DNA of 64,000 nucleotides from Thamnaconus septentrionalis (taxonomy: Eukaryota; Chordata; Actinopteri; Tetraodontiformes; Monacanthidae): positions 20,676,001 to 20,740,000 of the forward strand of contig CM020511.1 of NCBI GenBank assembly GCA_009823395.1, written 5' to 3'. Under the pieces are notes generated by a model that was given only the letters and a program-made list of their open reading frames with translations, had not been told where the DNA came from and made no database searches. Position numbers and translations under genes: made by a program. Of the stretch, positions 12,401 through 26,400 are shown piece after piece; positions within the stretch are counted from its first letter, which is position 1, and each line of letters starts with the position of its first letter.

Positions 12401-12530
12401 GACGACGCCTCACCTGTCCCTTTCAAGAAGTAGTCGATGGCTCTGTCGCTGATGGCTGCATCGCTCGGCTTGATGTCCATGAAAGGTTTGCTTCCGATCC
12501 CCATGGACACCATCTCCTGCATGCGCAGCG
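8466..12530 (-). CDS. plekhg4b: plekhg4b exons 20-23: post-PH helix, Ser-rich tail and C-terminus
   Basis: Exons 12414-12530 ([37 protein letters not shown]), 11348-11617 ([38 protein letters not shown]), 10892-11121 ([20 protein letters not shown]) and 8466-8471. EMVSMG-x-G-x-KPF-DI-x-PS and RASIAV and LGSLNLHLY are conserved in PLEKHG4. From exon 22 (ending GTKFITA, donor gtaagt) the acceptor cctctcatag at 8472-8474 adds CTG TGA, so the protein ends ITAL. An alternative acceptor 14 bases on, after gtgaag, would instead give SSSPARLEAARAEF and about 38 more residues. I prefer the stop because the acceptor is better; it is not certain. Confidence 0.78.
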
Positions 12531-14387
12531 CTGAAATGCATGGCAACAAACGTCTTGAGAACGAAGATGAATGGTGGCGAAAATCAGGACGATTGGAGCT
12601 CAGGAGGCAGAGCGGGTTGTCCAATGACTGAAAGGTTGACGGTTCAAATCCTTGGGCAAGACACTAAACCCACGTTGCCTCGCTCGAACGTGAGTGGATG
12701 TTGGGTGGTGGTTGGAGGTTGGAGGGGCCGTTTGATTGGCTGCCACGCTTTCGTCAGTCTGCCCCCCCGGGCCAGCTGTGGCTACACATGGATCTTAGCA
12801 CCACCAGTGGAATTGTGGAGGGAATGAATAATGGTTTCAGTGTAAAGTGCTTTGAGTGCCTAGAAAAGCACTGCATAAATCCAATCCATCAACATCTAAT
12901 GATGTCAGCAAAAAGATCTTCACCATTTTCCAAACGCATTTTCAACGACGTACGTACAAAAATCTGGGGACCTTTAACTCATCGGAGATTTTTACCGCAG
13001 CTGATGTGAATGAGTTTGCAGGGTGGAGTCACCTCTGTTCCGGAGCGCCTGCCTCCACAGGATCTTGCCGATGATGGCGGTCCACACGGCCTTCACCTCG
13101 CTGGAACTGGCTTGGAGAATGAACGTGTCCTGAGACTTCCTGCGGCGGAACCAGATCTCGAAGCGCAGGCCGCTGTCGCCCACGTTCTCCGTCATCCCGA
13201 TCTCGGCCGTCTTCCCGGAGAGAAGAAGCAGCGGGAGGAGGAGAGAGTTGAGCTGCAGGTCACTGGGGGGGGGGCGAGGAGCCCGGGTGGGGGAGGGGTG
13301 GCGGGATAAACAGAGCCAGAGTCTTACTTTGAAGGACTGTTTGTAGATGTAGATGTCGTATCCTCCTTCGATCTTTTTGGTCTTGCTGAAGAGGATGAGG
13401 TCCTCAAACAAGAAGACGTGGCGGAGGTATTTCCTGCGCCCGCACCACACGATGAACTCGTCCTGGCAGCGGAGTTGACCCTGCTCCTTCAGGTTCACCT
13501 GCAGAGGAAACGCCACGCGCTCATGTGCGTCACCGCCAACAATACAAGTTCCTGGAGGGACTCTGACCTCATTCCTCTGAAGCCCTGAACTACTTCTACT
13601 AGACTACTTCTGCTGTTGTTATTTCTCTGGCCGACATCACACACACTTACATCGCAGCCGCGGATGGCGTCCATGGCGAGCAGGTCATTGCCGTGGCGCA
13701 GCTGGAACTTGACCATGTCCTCGGCCGTGCGGAGGTCACTCAGCTCCTGCTCCTGCGACTGGCTGCACTCCTTGATCAGGTCTTTGAGCAGCAGGGCGTA
13801 CTTGCTCATCCGCTGGATGGGCTTCAGCAGGTAGGACGCCAGGTCCATCTTGTCCCCGAGCTCCAGCTGCTTATTCTGGGGAGAGCGGGAGCCAGTCTTT
13901 TAAATGCGAGGTCAAGTGACTGATTAAAAAAATGTACTGATACATTTTAAATGTATATTACCATAACAAAAAGAACACCTAGTCATAAAAAGAATTTTTA
14001 GATTTGTTTATTTATTTCATTAAAGATAATCACAGCTTAATGTGGAAACAACATTCCCAGAATCTGGAATGAAAGGGAGCAGAACGAGGAATAATTCTTC
14101 TATCCCAAGATATTTTCCTGAAAATGGAAATGAAACAACCTACAGTAGATTGACGTCTCACAACTTTAAAGTCAAAGTCTTTGAAAAATAAGATTCTCTG
14201 GTGCTGTGGTCTATCCAGCTGAACACAGAGTCCTTCCATCTCCAAAATATGTTGAGAAGCTTGGACACAAAAAGTTTGTTCAAATTGTGAATTTATTTTG
14301 AAGCTGTTTTCGTTCATCTGTGTGGAAACATCACTCTCTTCTCTTTCTTTTCCCTTTGCTCCTGACTCCCAATGTACTGACAATATT

Positions 14388-14440
<53 letters not shown>

Positions 14441-17400
14441 GTGCGTGCTTGTGTGCTGTGACATAACGGCAGTTTCGAGGCGCACCTTGAAGAATTCGTT
14501 GCCGTGGCTGCTGAGCAGAGCGTCCGACTGCGGCTTGTTCTTGCTGTACAGTGCGTACATTCCAAACTGATCCTCCTGCACACAAGATGAACAAGTTACA
14601 ACACTGACTCGCTCCTTCAAAGTATGCAACAACTTGACAACTCGTGCCTCGCCAGTCTGCACTCTAGTGACGAACAATTAGAGAACTCCGACTGGTGAAC
14701 CGCTGTCAGGCCACCGACGGTGAGCTGTTTTCTGAAAACACGTCAGTCAGTACGTTGACTGCAGCACAGAGCTGTTTTTCTTTAAAGAGTGATGGAGAGA
14801 GTTGCCTTCAGGACTGACTGACTGACTGACTGCCTGACTGACTGACGGACTGGACTCACGTGTCTGAGGAAGCAGCTGCTGATGGACAGCGGGCAGTGTG
14901 CGCACGACTCCAGGTCCTTGAGGAAGTACTGGCTGTGGAAGTCCCACAGCTTCTCCACGTTGCCAAAGATGATGGTGCGCTTCCCCCGCAGGTCCTGCGG
15001 CAGGTCCAGCCGCTCCATCTCAGGGAAGTAGTGCTGGATGATGTAGTTGAGGGAGCGCACGTACTCCCTCTCCGTGGAGATCATCTCGTCCATGATGTGC
15101 TGTACTTTGCTGGCGAGCAGAATGAACGAGGGCACTTGTTACGGTAACAATAATGATTATGACGGTGGCGGTTGTTTTCCTTTAATGTGATTTTACTGCA
15201 TATGATCTTCCTATATAGGTTTTGTAGGTTGCATAGTGAAGCACCCAGGTTGTTGTTTTCATGGGATGTTGGCTGTGTGTGGATGTATTAATATAAATAT
15301 AGCAAAGGAAAAAAATGTATGTCTTCTCATTTATTAAGTAAGTGGCATTAGACTTGTTTTGATGAGTATGTTATTTGAAATTGTATTTCAAATAACATAG
15401 TTCTTGTTATTTCAAATGGTTGAAATTCACCTGAGAGGAAAACATCATTTAAACACATTGCAGTCGAAACAATATGCAAAGTAACTCAAATAAATGATCA
15501 AGCTATTGGTTAGAAGCCGCCCTTAATAATCAATGACCACATTATTAAATATAAATAAATTAGATAAATATTTTATATTCATATACATATATATCAATTA
15601 ATTTATATTAATTAGAAAATACATACACAGTTGAGAATTCATTCAGAATTCTTTTGAAATAAATATATGTATAATAAAAAAATACGGTACAATTGGTGAG
15701 ACTAAAATATTTTAGTCGAGGTCAAACATCTCAAATTATCGGGAGAGTTTTCAGGCATTTTAAGCAACAAACAATAGAAGAAGCTTCTATCTCAGTGTTC
15801 ACTGATGATTTGATGGTTTTTCACGGCTCACAGTCCCATCTTACAACCCACTTGCTCGTCCATATTGGGACCTGACTCTGTGCTCACCTGCTCTGCTTGA
15901 TGGCGTCGCCGTCGCCCAGCCTGCCGTGCTCCCTGGACGGCGTGGACATGCTGCGGCTGCGTCCCAGCGCCGGGCTGGTCACGTCGGGCCTCTGCAGCTT
16001 CTTCTCCGCCGACACGTTGTTGGCCACCTCCAGCCCCTTGATGTAGACGCCCGTGTAGCCGTGCAGGTGGCCAGCGTCGGAGTGGGCGGCGTCCCGGGGG
16101 CTCAGCTCGTAGCTCATAGTCTTCTTCATGATCTTCTTCATGGGCTGCTTGCGCAGGCGCGAGGCGTAGACGGGCTCCGAGTGGCAGGAGACGGCCGAGT
16201 CCACCGTGCAGTCGCTGTCCGTGTCGTCGAAGGCCGACGGGCTCTGCCTCAGCTTGCCGTCGCACTCGGAGGGGAAGACGAAGTGGGAGGAGGAGCAAAT
16301 GGAGCCACTGGGGCTCCTGGGGAAAGGGCTGGCGGAGGCGGGGTCGCTGTCCTCAAAGGTCAAGGGTGCGAGCGCCCCGGGTAGCAGAAGACTAGCGTGG
16401 GAACCCAGCTGCTCCGCCGTCGCCGTCTGACCTTCCATCGTCTGTGAGGAGGAAGTCGGTTCGGGTCCGACACTCGCCGAGTCCTCCGCCGCCGCCGCCC
16501 GACCCAGAGTCTCCTCTAGCTGCTGCTTGGTCTGCTGACACTTGTTCCACATGCAATTCCACTGCTGCAGCTGCTGAGGACTGTCCAGGGACAGCACCAT
16601 GTCATTCAGGGTGCTGAAGTTCTCCACGGAGAACTTGGAGGCCTCCCTGTAGTAATCCTGCAGGTTCTCCACCACCGTGGAGGACAGAGCAACACCCGAG
16701 GGCTCCTGACTCAGCTGGAGGAAGTAATCCTGGCAGTGCTTCATCCACTGGTTGGCCTGCACATGGACAAGAGCCATTCAGCACATTTAAAATTCACTGG
16801 AGACGCTCTATAAATAGTTTTGTTCATGGAAGAAATCAGCAATCAAAACAACAGATTTCTTTTTCCATCATCCAAGAAGAAACTATTCTGTTTCTGTATA
16901 TCACACACAACCTAATTTGGGCTATAAAAGGGCTGTGTTGTGAGAATCCAATCAGAATGTGCAAAATGAATAGAATAAACTCAATGACAGCAGAGCGTTG
17001 CATGTAAAGGTACCAACGTGAAACCAATTGATTTGGAGCATCTGCACTAGTAAGACATCATCAGCTGGCATCAGATCATCAGCAGTTTTCCACACTCACT
17101 GAATCATAGAACTCATAGAGGTTGATGAGAACGTCCAGCTGGTCCTTCCTGCCCTCCACTCTGCTGAGGACGGAGCCCAAGTGTTGCTTGAAGTCGAGGA
17201 GAACGACGCCTGGCAGCGACTCCGGAGACTCTTTGACCAGCTGCAGGCCGAGCCTCTGCTGCGTCTGTCAGACCACCACAAAGACAAAGCTCAGTCATCT
17301 GGCTGAATACAGAGGCTCAGAGGACATTGCTGCTGCTGCTGCTGCTGCTCACCACCGACTCCTCCAGGAAGTGCTCCAGGCTCTCTCGCATCTCCTTGAT

Positions 17401-20393
17401 TTTGTCCACAGAGAGAACCAGCGAGTCCAGCGGCACCAGCTGCTTCTCACCTTCGCAGCTGAACCAGAGCTTGATCTGAAGGAGGAAATCACGCTTGGTC
17501 TTGTGTGCAGTGTGGCGCATGATTGTATCATAAGAACTGCACAGGACGACAGTGTGAACCCACCTGCTCAGTTTGCTCTTCAAACTTGCAAACCTCCAGC
17601 AAGCTGTCCAGCTCCTTCTGGGACTTGTTGGACAGGATCACCAGCTTGTGGACCTCTTCGTCCACCTGGTTGTACAGTGCATTTAACATGTCCACAGCAT
17701 CCCTGAAAGGAAACCCATTTATAGAGCCACTGCATTTTCAACAACACTCTGACTCACAAAAATGGAGGGAAATTTAACAAAGTTGACTTTTTATAAACTT
17801 TGAATGCATCATACAACTGTTTATTGTTTCAGTACTTTGAAAAACCTGTAATTCTCTGACAACTCGATTTGATCACAAGAATCCAGCAAACTGGTTCTGA
17901 TTCAACGACAAACAGTTCTGCTTCATCCTGCTGTTCACATGTTGACACTGTGAGACCGGGACGACGGCCAACAAAAAGTCAGATGACAAGTTGTTGAGAC
18001 TTTTCAACATTCTACCCACCACAGTTGTTGGATTTTCTCTTGACTATATTGTGTGAGATGAAGAAATGAGCGGCATAGGCTTCCACTCAAATTCTTTACT
18101 TTTGTGATATAATATCACAGAAGCATCAACTTTTTACAATCTTCCAAACCCTTTCCCTGAAAGTTGACTCTCACTGACTTTTTGCCCACATCAGTCATAT
18201 ATAATGTTCAGTCTGGGTCCCCATTGAGAAGCTCTAACTTTGTTCCAGGGATTCTAATTTCACACACAACCACTTTTTGAACAATCAATCCTTTCAGACC
18301 AGCTGACAGTCAGACGCACCTGTAGTTGTCGTTCTCGGAGGCTTCTTCCTTCCTGATGCGTGCCAGGACGGTTCCCCCTTCCAGTCGCAGTCTGTTGAGA
18401 CGGTGGTCGTCCAGCACGCGCTTCATCAGGTGTCTCTGCTGCTCCATGACCTCAGACACCTCCTGACCAATCGAATTAACACACACTGATGAGCGAAAAC
18501 ACCTACATTTCTCCTAAAACAAAGCCTTGGCGTGTACAGCAGGAGAAAGAGGCCAGCAGAGAGCTTGTTGTGTGTCAGTGGAGACTCTGACCTTGGAGGT
18601 CTTCAGGCTGCCGCTGCTCTGCAGTGAGCTGATGGACTGCTGAAGGGAGGCCACAGCTGCGCTGCAACTGCTGGCAAACGGCTCGATTTTCTGCGAGCGC
18701 CAGACGGACGGAGAAAAGAGGAGAGCGCTTATCACCCTGGTGAGAGTTATGGAACGGAGCTCCGCCCCCAGCCGCCGTGCCGCTGACGTCACACCCACCT
18801 GCCTGAAGTGGATCCAGTGGCTGTGGTCGTAGTGGAAGGAGCCGTCCAGGTCCCGCGTGAGCTGCGATTGGTCGATGTGCTTCAGCAGGGCTTTCAGCGA
18901 CGACAGCGTTTCGTTCTGCGCTCGCCAACAGACGACAACAAACGCTGAACTAAGAAGCTCGTGCAGTCAGGTGACATAGTTTTATTCAGGTTCAGGAGAC
19001 ACTGACAACCATTGATGTATTTTAAGAACTGGATACCGGACTGGCAATGTGGCGGTGTGCCGCTTTTTCCCAGTGGCCACTCGAGGTACTGCAGCAAAAA
19101 AAATCCCATGGGCCCAAAAAGCATTTTCCCCATAGACCGCAATACAAAAATAAAGGCCTTTCAAACGGCTGACAAGACGACTGTGACCTGAAATGTGATT
19201 CATAGCAAATCTTTCTATTGTAGATTTTTCAGTTATGGTCTTTTAGTCGTTTAAAAAATGATAAAGACCAGAAAAACAGCAGAACAGAGTTTATTCCCAG
19301 CGTGACATCACCATGTCGCTGCTGTGTCTCAGCTCGTTCCGATTGGCTGCGTCTTGACGTGTCTGTAAGTGACCTTCTCCAGAATCTCCAGGACTCCTTA
19401 AAATGATTGGAATTCCTGAATTGGTCCTGTGAATTGGTTTAAGATTATTCGTGTCATCATGTCCAGTGTCATATTAATGTGTGATGGCTGCCAGAGTGGA
19501 AGTGAGATTGTTGTTTTTATGTTTTGCAATGAGCTGTAGGACAGTTGAATTTCCCTTTGGGGATGAATAAAGATCTACAGTATCTATCTATCTATCTATC
19601 TATCATATAGCCTGCTGGAGTGGAGGAAAAGAAGAAGAAGAAGACTTGTTTCGATTACCTGTACGCCGATGTCCCGGTCGGGTTTTCCGGCTGCCTCCTT
19701 GTCCACCAGGAAGAGGACAGAATAAAGTGCATTTGGTACCAATGCCTTTGAAAGGAAGAGAGAACAAATTACACCTCTTATTACCATTGGTGCTGATTCT
19801 TTACACGAACACGAGGACTTAATGCCACTCTAAACGCTGCGGATTAGAGAAGCCTTCACCGCTGAGCAGCTCATCATCACAGCTGATGATAGGTCTCAGC
19901 AGTCGTCCCGCTCCCTCGCTGTGGTTGAAAACAGACAAGTAAGCACAAGCTCCTCCACACCAGCCCCGGGGCCTGCACGCCTCTTTCTTTCGTTTGTTTT
20001 GTTGGGTTTTTTTCCCCGGGACGCGACTTAAAGCCGCAAACTCAAAACCCAAAGGGTCTGTCTTTTCAAAGAGCTAAATCTGTGTCAAGAGAGCAAGAGG
20101 TCAGACAATAGGAAAGGTGTGAGGAATTCCCAGGTGCAATCAAGCAGGAGAGCCGTGGCATCACGGCTGAGAGGACAACAGGGATTCAGCAGGGACTGAA
20201 CGCTCTTTATGCCGGAGGGTTATTACATATTTATTTTTCTGAAGGCCGTCCGGCCGACTTTACCTGCAACTCAGACATGGATGACAAGAGGAGCAGAGGG
20301 GGCGGCTGCCTCCTGCTGTCCACCACCACAGTCAGACCAGCTTCACGTCTTTCTTTCCTGAAACAGAAGCAGAACGTGAACTGAAACTCCTGA

Positions 20394-20433
<40 letters not shown>

Positions 20434-23400
20434 AGAAAGAAAGCATGACGGGTCATTTGGTTCCCGTCTCCAGAAATTTAGAGGCCCGACGAGTTTTGGT
20501 GGCATCAGATGTAGAAAAACATTTAGCAAAACAACGTTAGTGTTCATCTCGGTATTGTGACACACCACTTCTCATCTATTCCTGATACCAGTTGTGACGT
20601 CTGGGTAAAATTGAAAGATTGCCTCCTTGCTGTAAATACAAACACTTGTTATAAATAGTGAATGAAAAGCATAGCAATCATACATGTTTATAGATATTTT
20701 TCATTTTCACAGCGTTAAATCTTGTTAAATGTTCCACAATGGGCCTTTAAGAATCCAATGTCTTCTTTTTGAACTTGTTAAATAGCATCAGAGTGACGAA
20801 CCATGATAAAAGCTGAACAGGAGAGCAGTCACGATCACCTCAGGGGTGGAAGACAGTGACCGTGCGGCTGATACTGAACTTGTGCTCAACACACAGCGGG
20901 AGGAAGATGTGTGACTTACTGCAGTGTGTAGTAGTAGTAGCCCAACAGTCGGGTGAGGTCAGTGAGCGTGCAGCTCGGGCTGCACCACACCTGAGCTCTG
21001 GTGCACACCTGCAGCAGCGCCCTCCCACTGCGATCTCGACTTCCTGGAAGAGAGGAAGGCAGTGGGGGGTCAAGACTCACTGACTCACTGACTCACTGCT
21101 CCACTGTCACTTTCTAGGGCTTCACTTTGTGTCGAAGTAGAAAAACAATAGAAATAAAGAGAAGTGATTATAATGTAGGACCTAAAAGGCTGCTCTCCTT
21201 TCCCGAAACTGGATAACATTATCACATATTTACACAAAAGCGATATGAGGATTAGGCGTGCTCAGTTCTGTCCTAGTGACCAGGACATATGAAATGTTAT
21301 CTGTGATGTAACCAGGTAACCAGCACAGGAAACCTTGTTATTTCATTGCTAAACACATGAATCAACTCACCAAAACATTATTGTGTGCTCTCAGGCAGTG
21401 GAATTATGACGGGACATCTCTCCAAGACCTCGTCCACACCCACGCCAATTATTTTGCTTAATGGATATTTTACCCTCTCAATTTATCATCTGCACTTGAC
21501 TGCATTTGACAATTAAATCAATCCAGCTCTCCTGCTAGATAGACTATACAAACACTGCAGCACAGGTCCTACGCACTGCGGCAGACACCAGAGAAGTTCA
21601 GCTTTAGCAGGCGTAGCGCTAACTTCAAACTGCAGCTGTCCTGAGCCACTGAATTCAGCTCGTACCTGCATGTGGACTCCATCTAAAGGTCATTGCTGTA
21701 TAGCATTGCAATAAAACAGAGCAACAGCTGGCGCAACACAAATTAAGCTGTGTGTGTCACGGTGTATTGCAAGTTCCCTGTTTTACATCATACACTCATA
21801 AGTAGTTCCAGGGGTTCAATAAAGATCAACATGTTTGAATTGTTTTCTCTTCAGTCTCAGTTTTTTTTTTTTTGTCAGATCTGCTTGCATGACTTGTTCT
21901 CTACCTGGCAGGATCACGGCTCCTGAGGTGAGCAGCTCCTGATTGACTGCCGACACCAGTTTGGGAAAAGCTGAGCTGTTCTCGCAGGAAGAGTTGGAAC
22001 CCGGGGCCGGCCGGATGGCCGCGCCGTTAGCGGCCTTAGCAGAGTGCGGCTCCTCTCCGCTGTGCCTGCGGCGCTGGCCCTCGCCACCGGCGGCGTCATC
22101 GCGGTGACCTGGAAGAATATAAATAGTGAGGAAAACATCTGTCAGCTTGGGACAATGACAGGCACGAGGCGTCGCGGCAAAAGTAAAGAAAGAGAACTTA
22201 AAAGCTTCTCTCTGCTTTACTACTTTCTTATCTCATGAAGCAGCCGTTCATTAGCGGCTAGCAAGTTGCACTCAAGTGGTGACTTCACACTGACTCATCC
22301 TGGAGACCAGGTGTTTACTGGGCCTGACTCACAGGTGTTGCTGGCGCAGGTAGACCGACACCCTCCGCTTCACCTTTCCATAGCTGCAGGCTGTGTTTAC
22401 ACACCGTCTCCCAGTTGAACCGCAAGTTAGGAAACTTGGGCAAGACTTTGACAAGAGTGCGAAAAATCGAGTGGATTCTCCGGAGACAAAGTGGAAACAC
22501 GACTCAAGCGTGTGCTGTAATATTGTCAAAGTGTGGTTTTCAATATTGTTCTGACGTTTTGCCGTCTGCCTGGGCAGGCCTGTTGGAAGGTGGGCTTGGA
22601 TCTTCCAATCTCACCATCAACAAAATGTCATAACATTGTTTACTTGACTCCCATAATTGTCTCCCATTTCTGTTGCTTGGAGCTCAATATGAAAGCAGAA
22701 TTCACATTCAAAGAGAGAATTTCAATAAAGTAGTACCAGCTAGTATATCAAGATTTATCCTGGGAAAACTATGCTGAATAACTGCCACTCATTTAGTGAA
22801 AATCTCCAAACTCTCAGTCTGACAGTGTGTTTGTTTCCTCCCGGCTTCCTGGGGGACTGTGGGGTGGACGTGGTCTAGCGCAGGGCTGTGCAAACTATGG
22901 CCCGGGGGCCATATGTGGCCCGTTTAGGGTTTTTAATCCGTCCCTTCAGACGAAACTTGAAGAAATGATATTAATAGTCAGTCAGTTATCAAATATCTGT
23001 ATTTCCTCCATGTTTTCAGTGTTTTCAGAGTCATTTCAATACAGAGCTAAACACCCTGGTGGGGCTTCAAAGACACTGATTTGGTTGTAACTTTGCTTCA
23101 TTTTCCATTGAGATGAAAGCAAACGTGACATTACAACATGTTTTCTCCATATCCCATAATAGATTGTTTCCTCCTATGAGGTGGCTCACCAAAAACACTC
23201 CATTCATCTGCTGCTGCTCCGCTACCCCCCCCGGCACATTTTACAACCCATTGTGGCCCCACCATTGAAAAAAATGCCCACCTCTGATCTAGACTAAACT
23301 AAGCTTTAAAATATTAACCAGATAAAACTACCAAGGCTACATACTGACTGACAATGGCAGCATGATAAAAATCACCATGGACTTTCCTTCAGTCAACTCT

Positions 23401-26400
23401 CCAGTGCAGATATAAACACTAGTATGCAGCTGATGTACCACTGTTGGTTGAAAAGACCTACATTCTGAATGGTTGCCTGGCTGACACCTGAGTCCAGTGC
23501 AGTGCTCCAGCCCTCGGCCTGCAGTGCATCGGCTGCTGCGTCGCTAGACAGTAAAACCCTCCCAGCTCAGCCGCTATTGTCTTCCATTCGTCAGTGCATT
23601 TCCTGTGCGACTGTGTGGCCGGGCTTGAGTGTGCTGCACATTTCCTAAATTGCTTTGTTTTCACAGGAAGTGACAAATGTGGAGTAAAGCCTCCTGTGTG
23701 AAAGTCTCTGTTCTGTGTAGTCTGCAGGACGCGGCGCTAGAAGCAGGAAAAATGTGCCAAATGTGCAGCGGCTGCCGGAGCTTTTGAGCCACTGATCCCA
23801 TACATCACAGCGGACGTGTTGCCATAATACAAGGTTGCTTGAGTCATTTAACCCTTGTGGAATACAGCGATATCATTTTTTAAAGAGCCACTTGGAGTTC
23901 GGTCTTGCGCTGTGGGGCTGAATGGGCTTTTCAACAGCAGAGTTTAAAAGGTTCTTTCCCCCTCTCTTCAATCCCTGGTGGCTGATTGATTAACAAAGAA
24001 AACTTTTGTCAATGGGGCAACCCATCTGGTATCAGCGCCGCCGCCCCCGGCCTCCATGACACCGCGGGGTTGTGTCGCTGTGGGACGGACTGAGTGATTG
24101 GTTTACAGGCTTTACCGAATCCTTTTGTGCGCCTTTGAAATGCTGTTGTGGGAAACCTGCCTTGCAACAGCCGTCACATGACCTCATCTGAAGCGAGTGA
24201 GCTTTAAATACTGTATTTTTTCTTTTGTGCCAAGTGGTTAAATTCAAACGTGATCTTTTATACTGAAATACTCCTGGGAGCTGTGGACTGTTGTCGGGGG
24301 GCTAAATAAATCTGGCTGCTTTTCAATTCCAGGAAGACTGCGTCCACTGCAAACAGCAGGATTCCCTGGCGGCGCCGTGTTTGCCCTCGCTGCTCTCGAT
24401 GAACCCACACACATAAAAAACACCGTTTTCAGCGGTTAAGAAAATACGCGTGCGGCTGTGGAGCTGTTTCCAGGGTGTGGGCCGTACCTGACGGCTGAAT
24501 TGCCAGTAACTACACTGGGGGGTCACCAGTGACAGAGTCAGAAGTGTTTGGTTAGAACCGTCAGGTGCAACAGCAAGCGGCTGATCAGGTGCTGCATCCA
24601 GTCTGGCTGAACACCATTTGGCAGCTACTGTTGCACAAGTTCTACTGATGAAGGTTTAGGCTGAATTATTCAATATGAATGGCAGGATGATGACCATGAC
24701 AACAAACTGACAAGAACTGAAGAGAACTGAACTGAAGAGTGAAGGTAAATATTTTGAGATGATTTTGAAGTGTTGGATCTCCTGCAGTGTTGGCACTGAG
24801 CAGGTTGTCCAATTTCAAAGGTGTCATTTGAATTCCACCAAAGACAGATTACGGTCATTTTAATTTTGAACACCACTTAAAGACCCAATGTTTCTTATTT
24901 CCAAGAATCTATTCAAGCTGCCGTTATGAATCTGAATGTCTGAGAAAATGTGGTGCAAACCCTGATCATCAGTGACAGAAACGGACAAATGCTGTGACCA
25001 GAGAGCTGAAAATGAAAAAATCAAAGTCTTGGAAAGTAGCTTTTGTAACCATGATAACATATTTGAAGTAATAAACTAATTTGAACTAATTTCATAGTTA
25101 ACCTAATTGACTAATTCCTAATTTAAAGTGAAGTTAGCCCTGTGTTTGAGCACTTGTGCTACATTGTGGCTGCTCAGCCTCCAGCGGCAGTGGCTCGTAC
25201 CCGCCTCCTCCTTGCTGGCTCTCCTCTCGGCGCCGGGAACGCCGCCTCCACGTCGATCTTGCCGAAGCGGAGCGCGTAGCCGTTCATCAGCTTCCTGGGG
25301 GAGACGCTGACCGAGCCCCCGGAGGAGGAGCGCTCCCGGTGACCTTTGACCTGGCCCCCTTTGTTAGTCCTCTCCAGCGACTTGGAGCGCCGCTCGGCCC
25401 GCCGCTCCGCGCTCCTCAGCCCCCTCTGCAGGTAGAGCAGGGGAGTGCTGGGCCGCGAGTCGTCCCCGCTGAGCCAGCCGCGCTGCCTGGCCTCCTGGAC
25501 AGCAGGGGGTCCCGGGAGGACGCCCCCCGGTGTTCGTCCGGGCAGCTGCCCGGCGTCGACGGCTCGGCCCTGTCCCTGGGCCGGCCGCCGTGCTCCGGGC
25601 TCTCCTCCAGGATGGACTCAGAGCTGGAGCCCAGGCTCATGGGGTTCTGCAGCGCCTCCATGTAGGACTTCCTGAAGAGCCTCCTGCTCTCGAAGGCTGC
25701 GGCGTCCCTGGGCGTGCGGCGCCGGAGCCCCGGGTCGCTGAGGTCGGCGGTGAACGTGAGCGTCTTGGACCCCCCCGTCCCCCTCTCCCCGACCTCCTCG
25801 GGGGGCTTGTGGATCTTAATGGCGGGCACGGCCGAGTCCTGCGCGCCATCGCGGCTCCTGCCGGGCGAGTTGGGCTCGGAGAAGATGGAGTCGGCGCCCT
25901 GGGAGAGCAGCGACTCCCTGGAGCTGCGGTGGCTGTCCAGGGTGCCGGTGGAGCCGCTGGTGCTGCAGGTGCTGAGGTGGCCGCGGAAGGCGCCCCGACT
26001 GCAGCCGGCGCGCGCTTGCATGATGGCGTCGGACGCGGCGGCGACAAAGAGCGGGTTGACCACGTTCTTCCACGGCGTGCGGAAGACGGTGGCGCCGGTG
26101 GTGAGCAGGCAGTTCTGTAGCGGGTGCAGGTTGCGGTCGCGCGTCACATTCTGCAGGAACTCAGCCGTGAAGACGTTGCCGTACGTGCCCTCGGCCACGG
26201 GGATCTCCGTCAGCGCCTGCCCGCTGGCCGACAAGCATTTTATCACGAGCTTGGCGGCCTTGCGGCCCAGCGGGACCACCTGCAGGTAGAAGTCACCCTG
26301 CCGGAGGCGCACCTTGTGCAGGGGGGCGAGCTGCACCACCACCTTCTCGTGGATGCAGAGCGGCCAGCCCTCGTGGTAGAACAGCAGGCCCCTGAACCTC

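Noticed and set aside
12635..12660. tRNA gene, because of the B-box-like GGTTCAAATCC
   Set aside because: No cloverleaf can be built around it and the flanks match a SINE with a LINE-type tail.
15926..16384. Plus-strand 152-codon open frame opposite plekhg4b exon 14
   Set aside because: Antisense shadow of a GC-rich exon whose minus-strand product is clearly conserved.
22316..22400. Possible extra plekhg4b exon ([14 protein letters not shown], donor CCT/gtgagt)
   Set aside because: No acceptor choice gives a phase compatible with both neighbours, and exon 3 joins exon 4 in frame once the two missing bases are allowed for.
25530..26289. Plus-strand open frames up to 196 codons opposite plekhg4b exon 3
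   Set aside because: They are the antisense shadow of a GC-rich coding exon. The minus strand has recognisable protein and splice sites; the plus strand does not.
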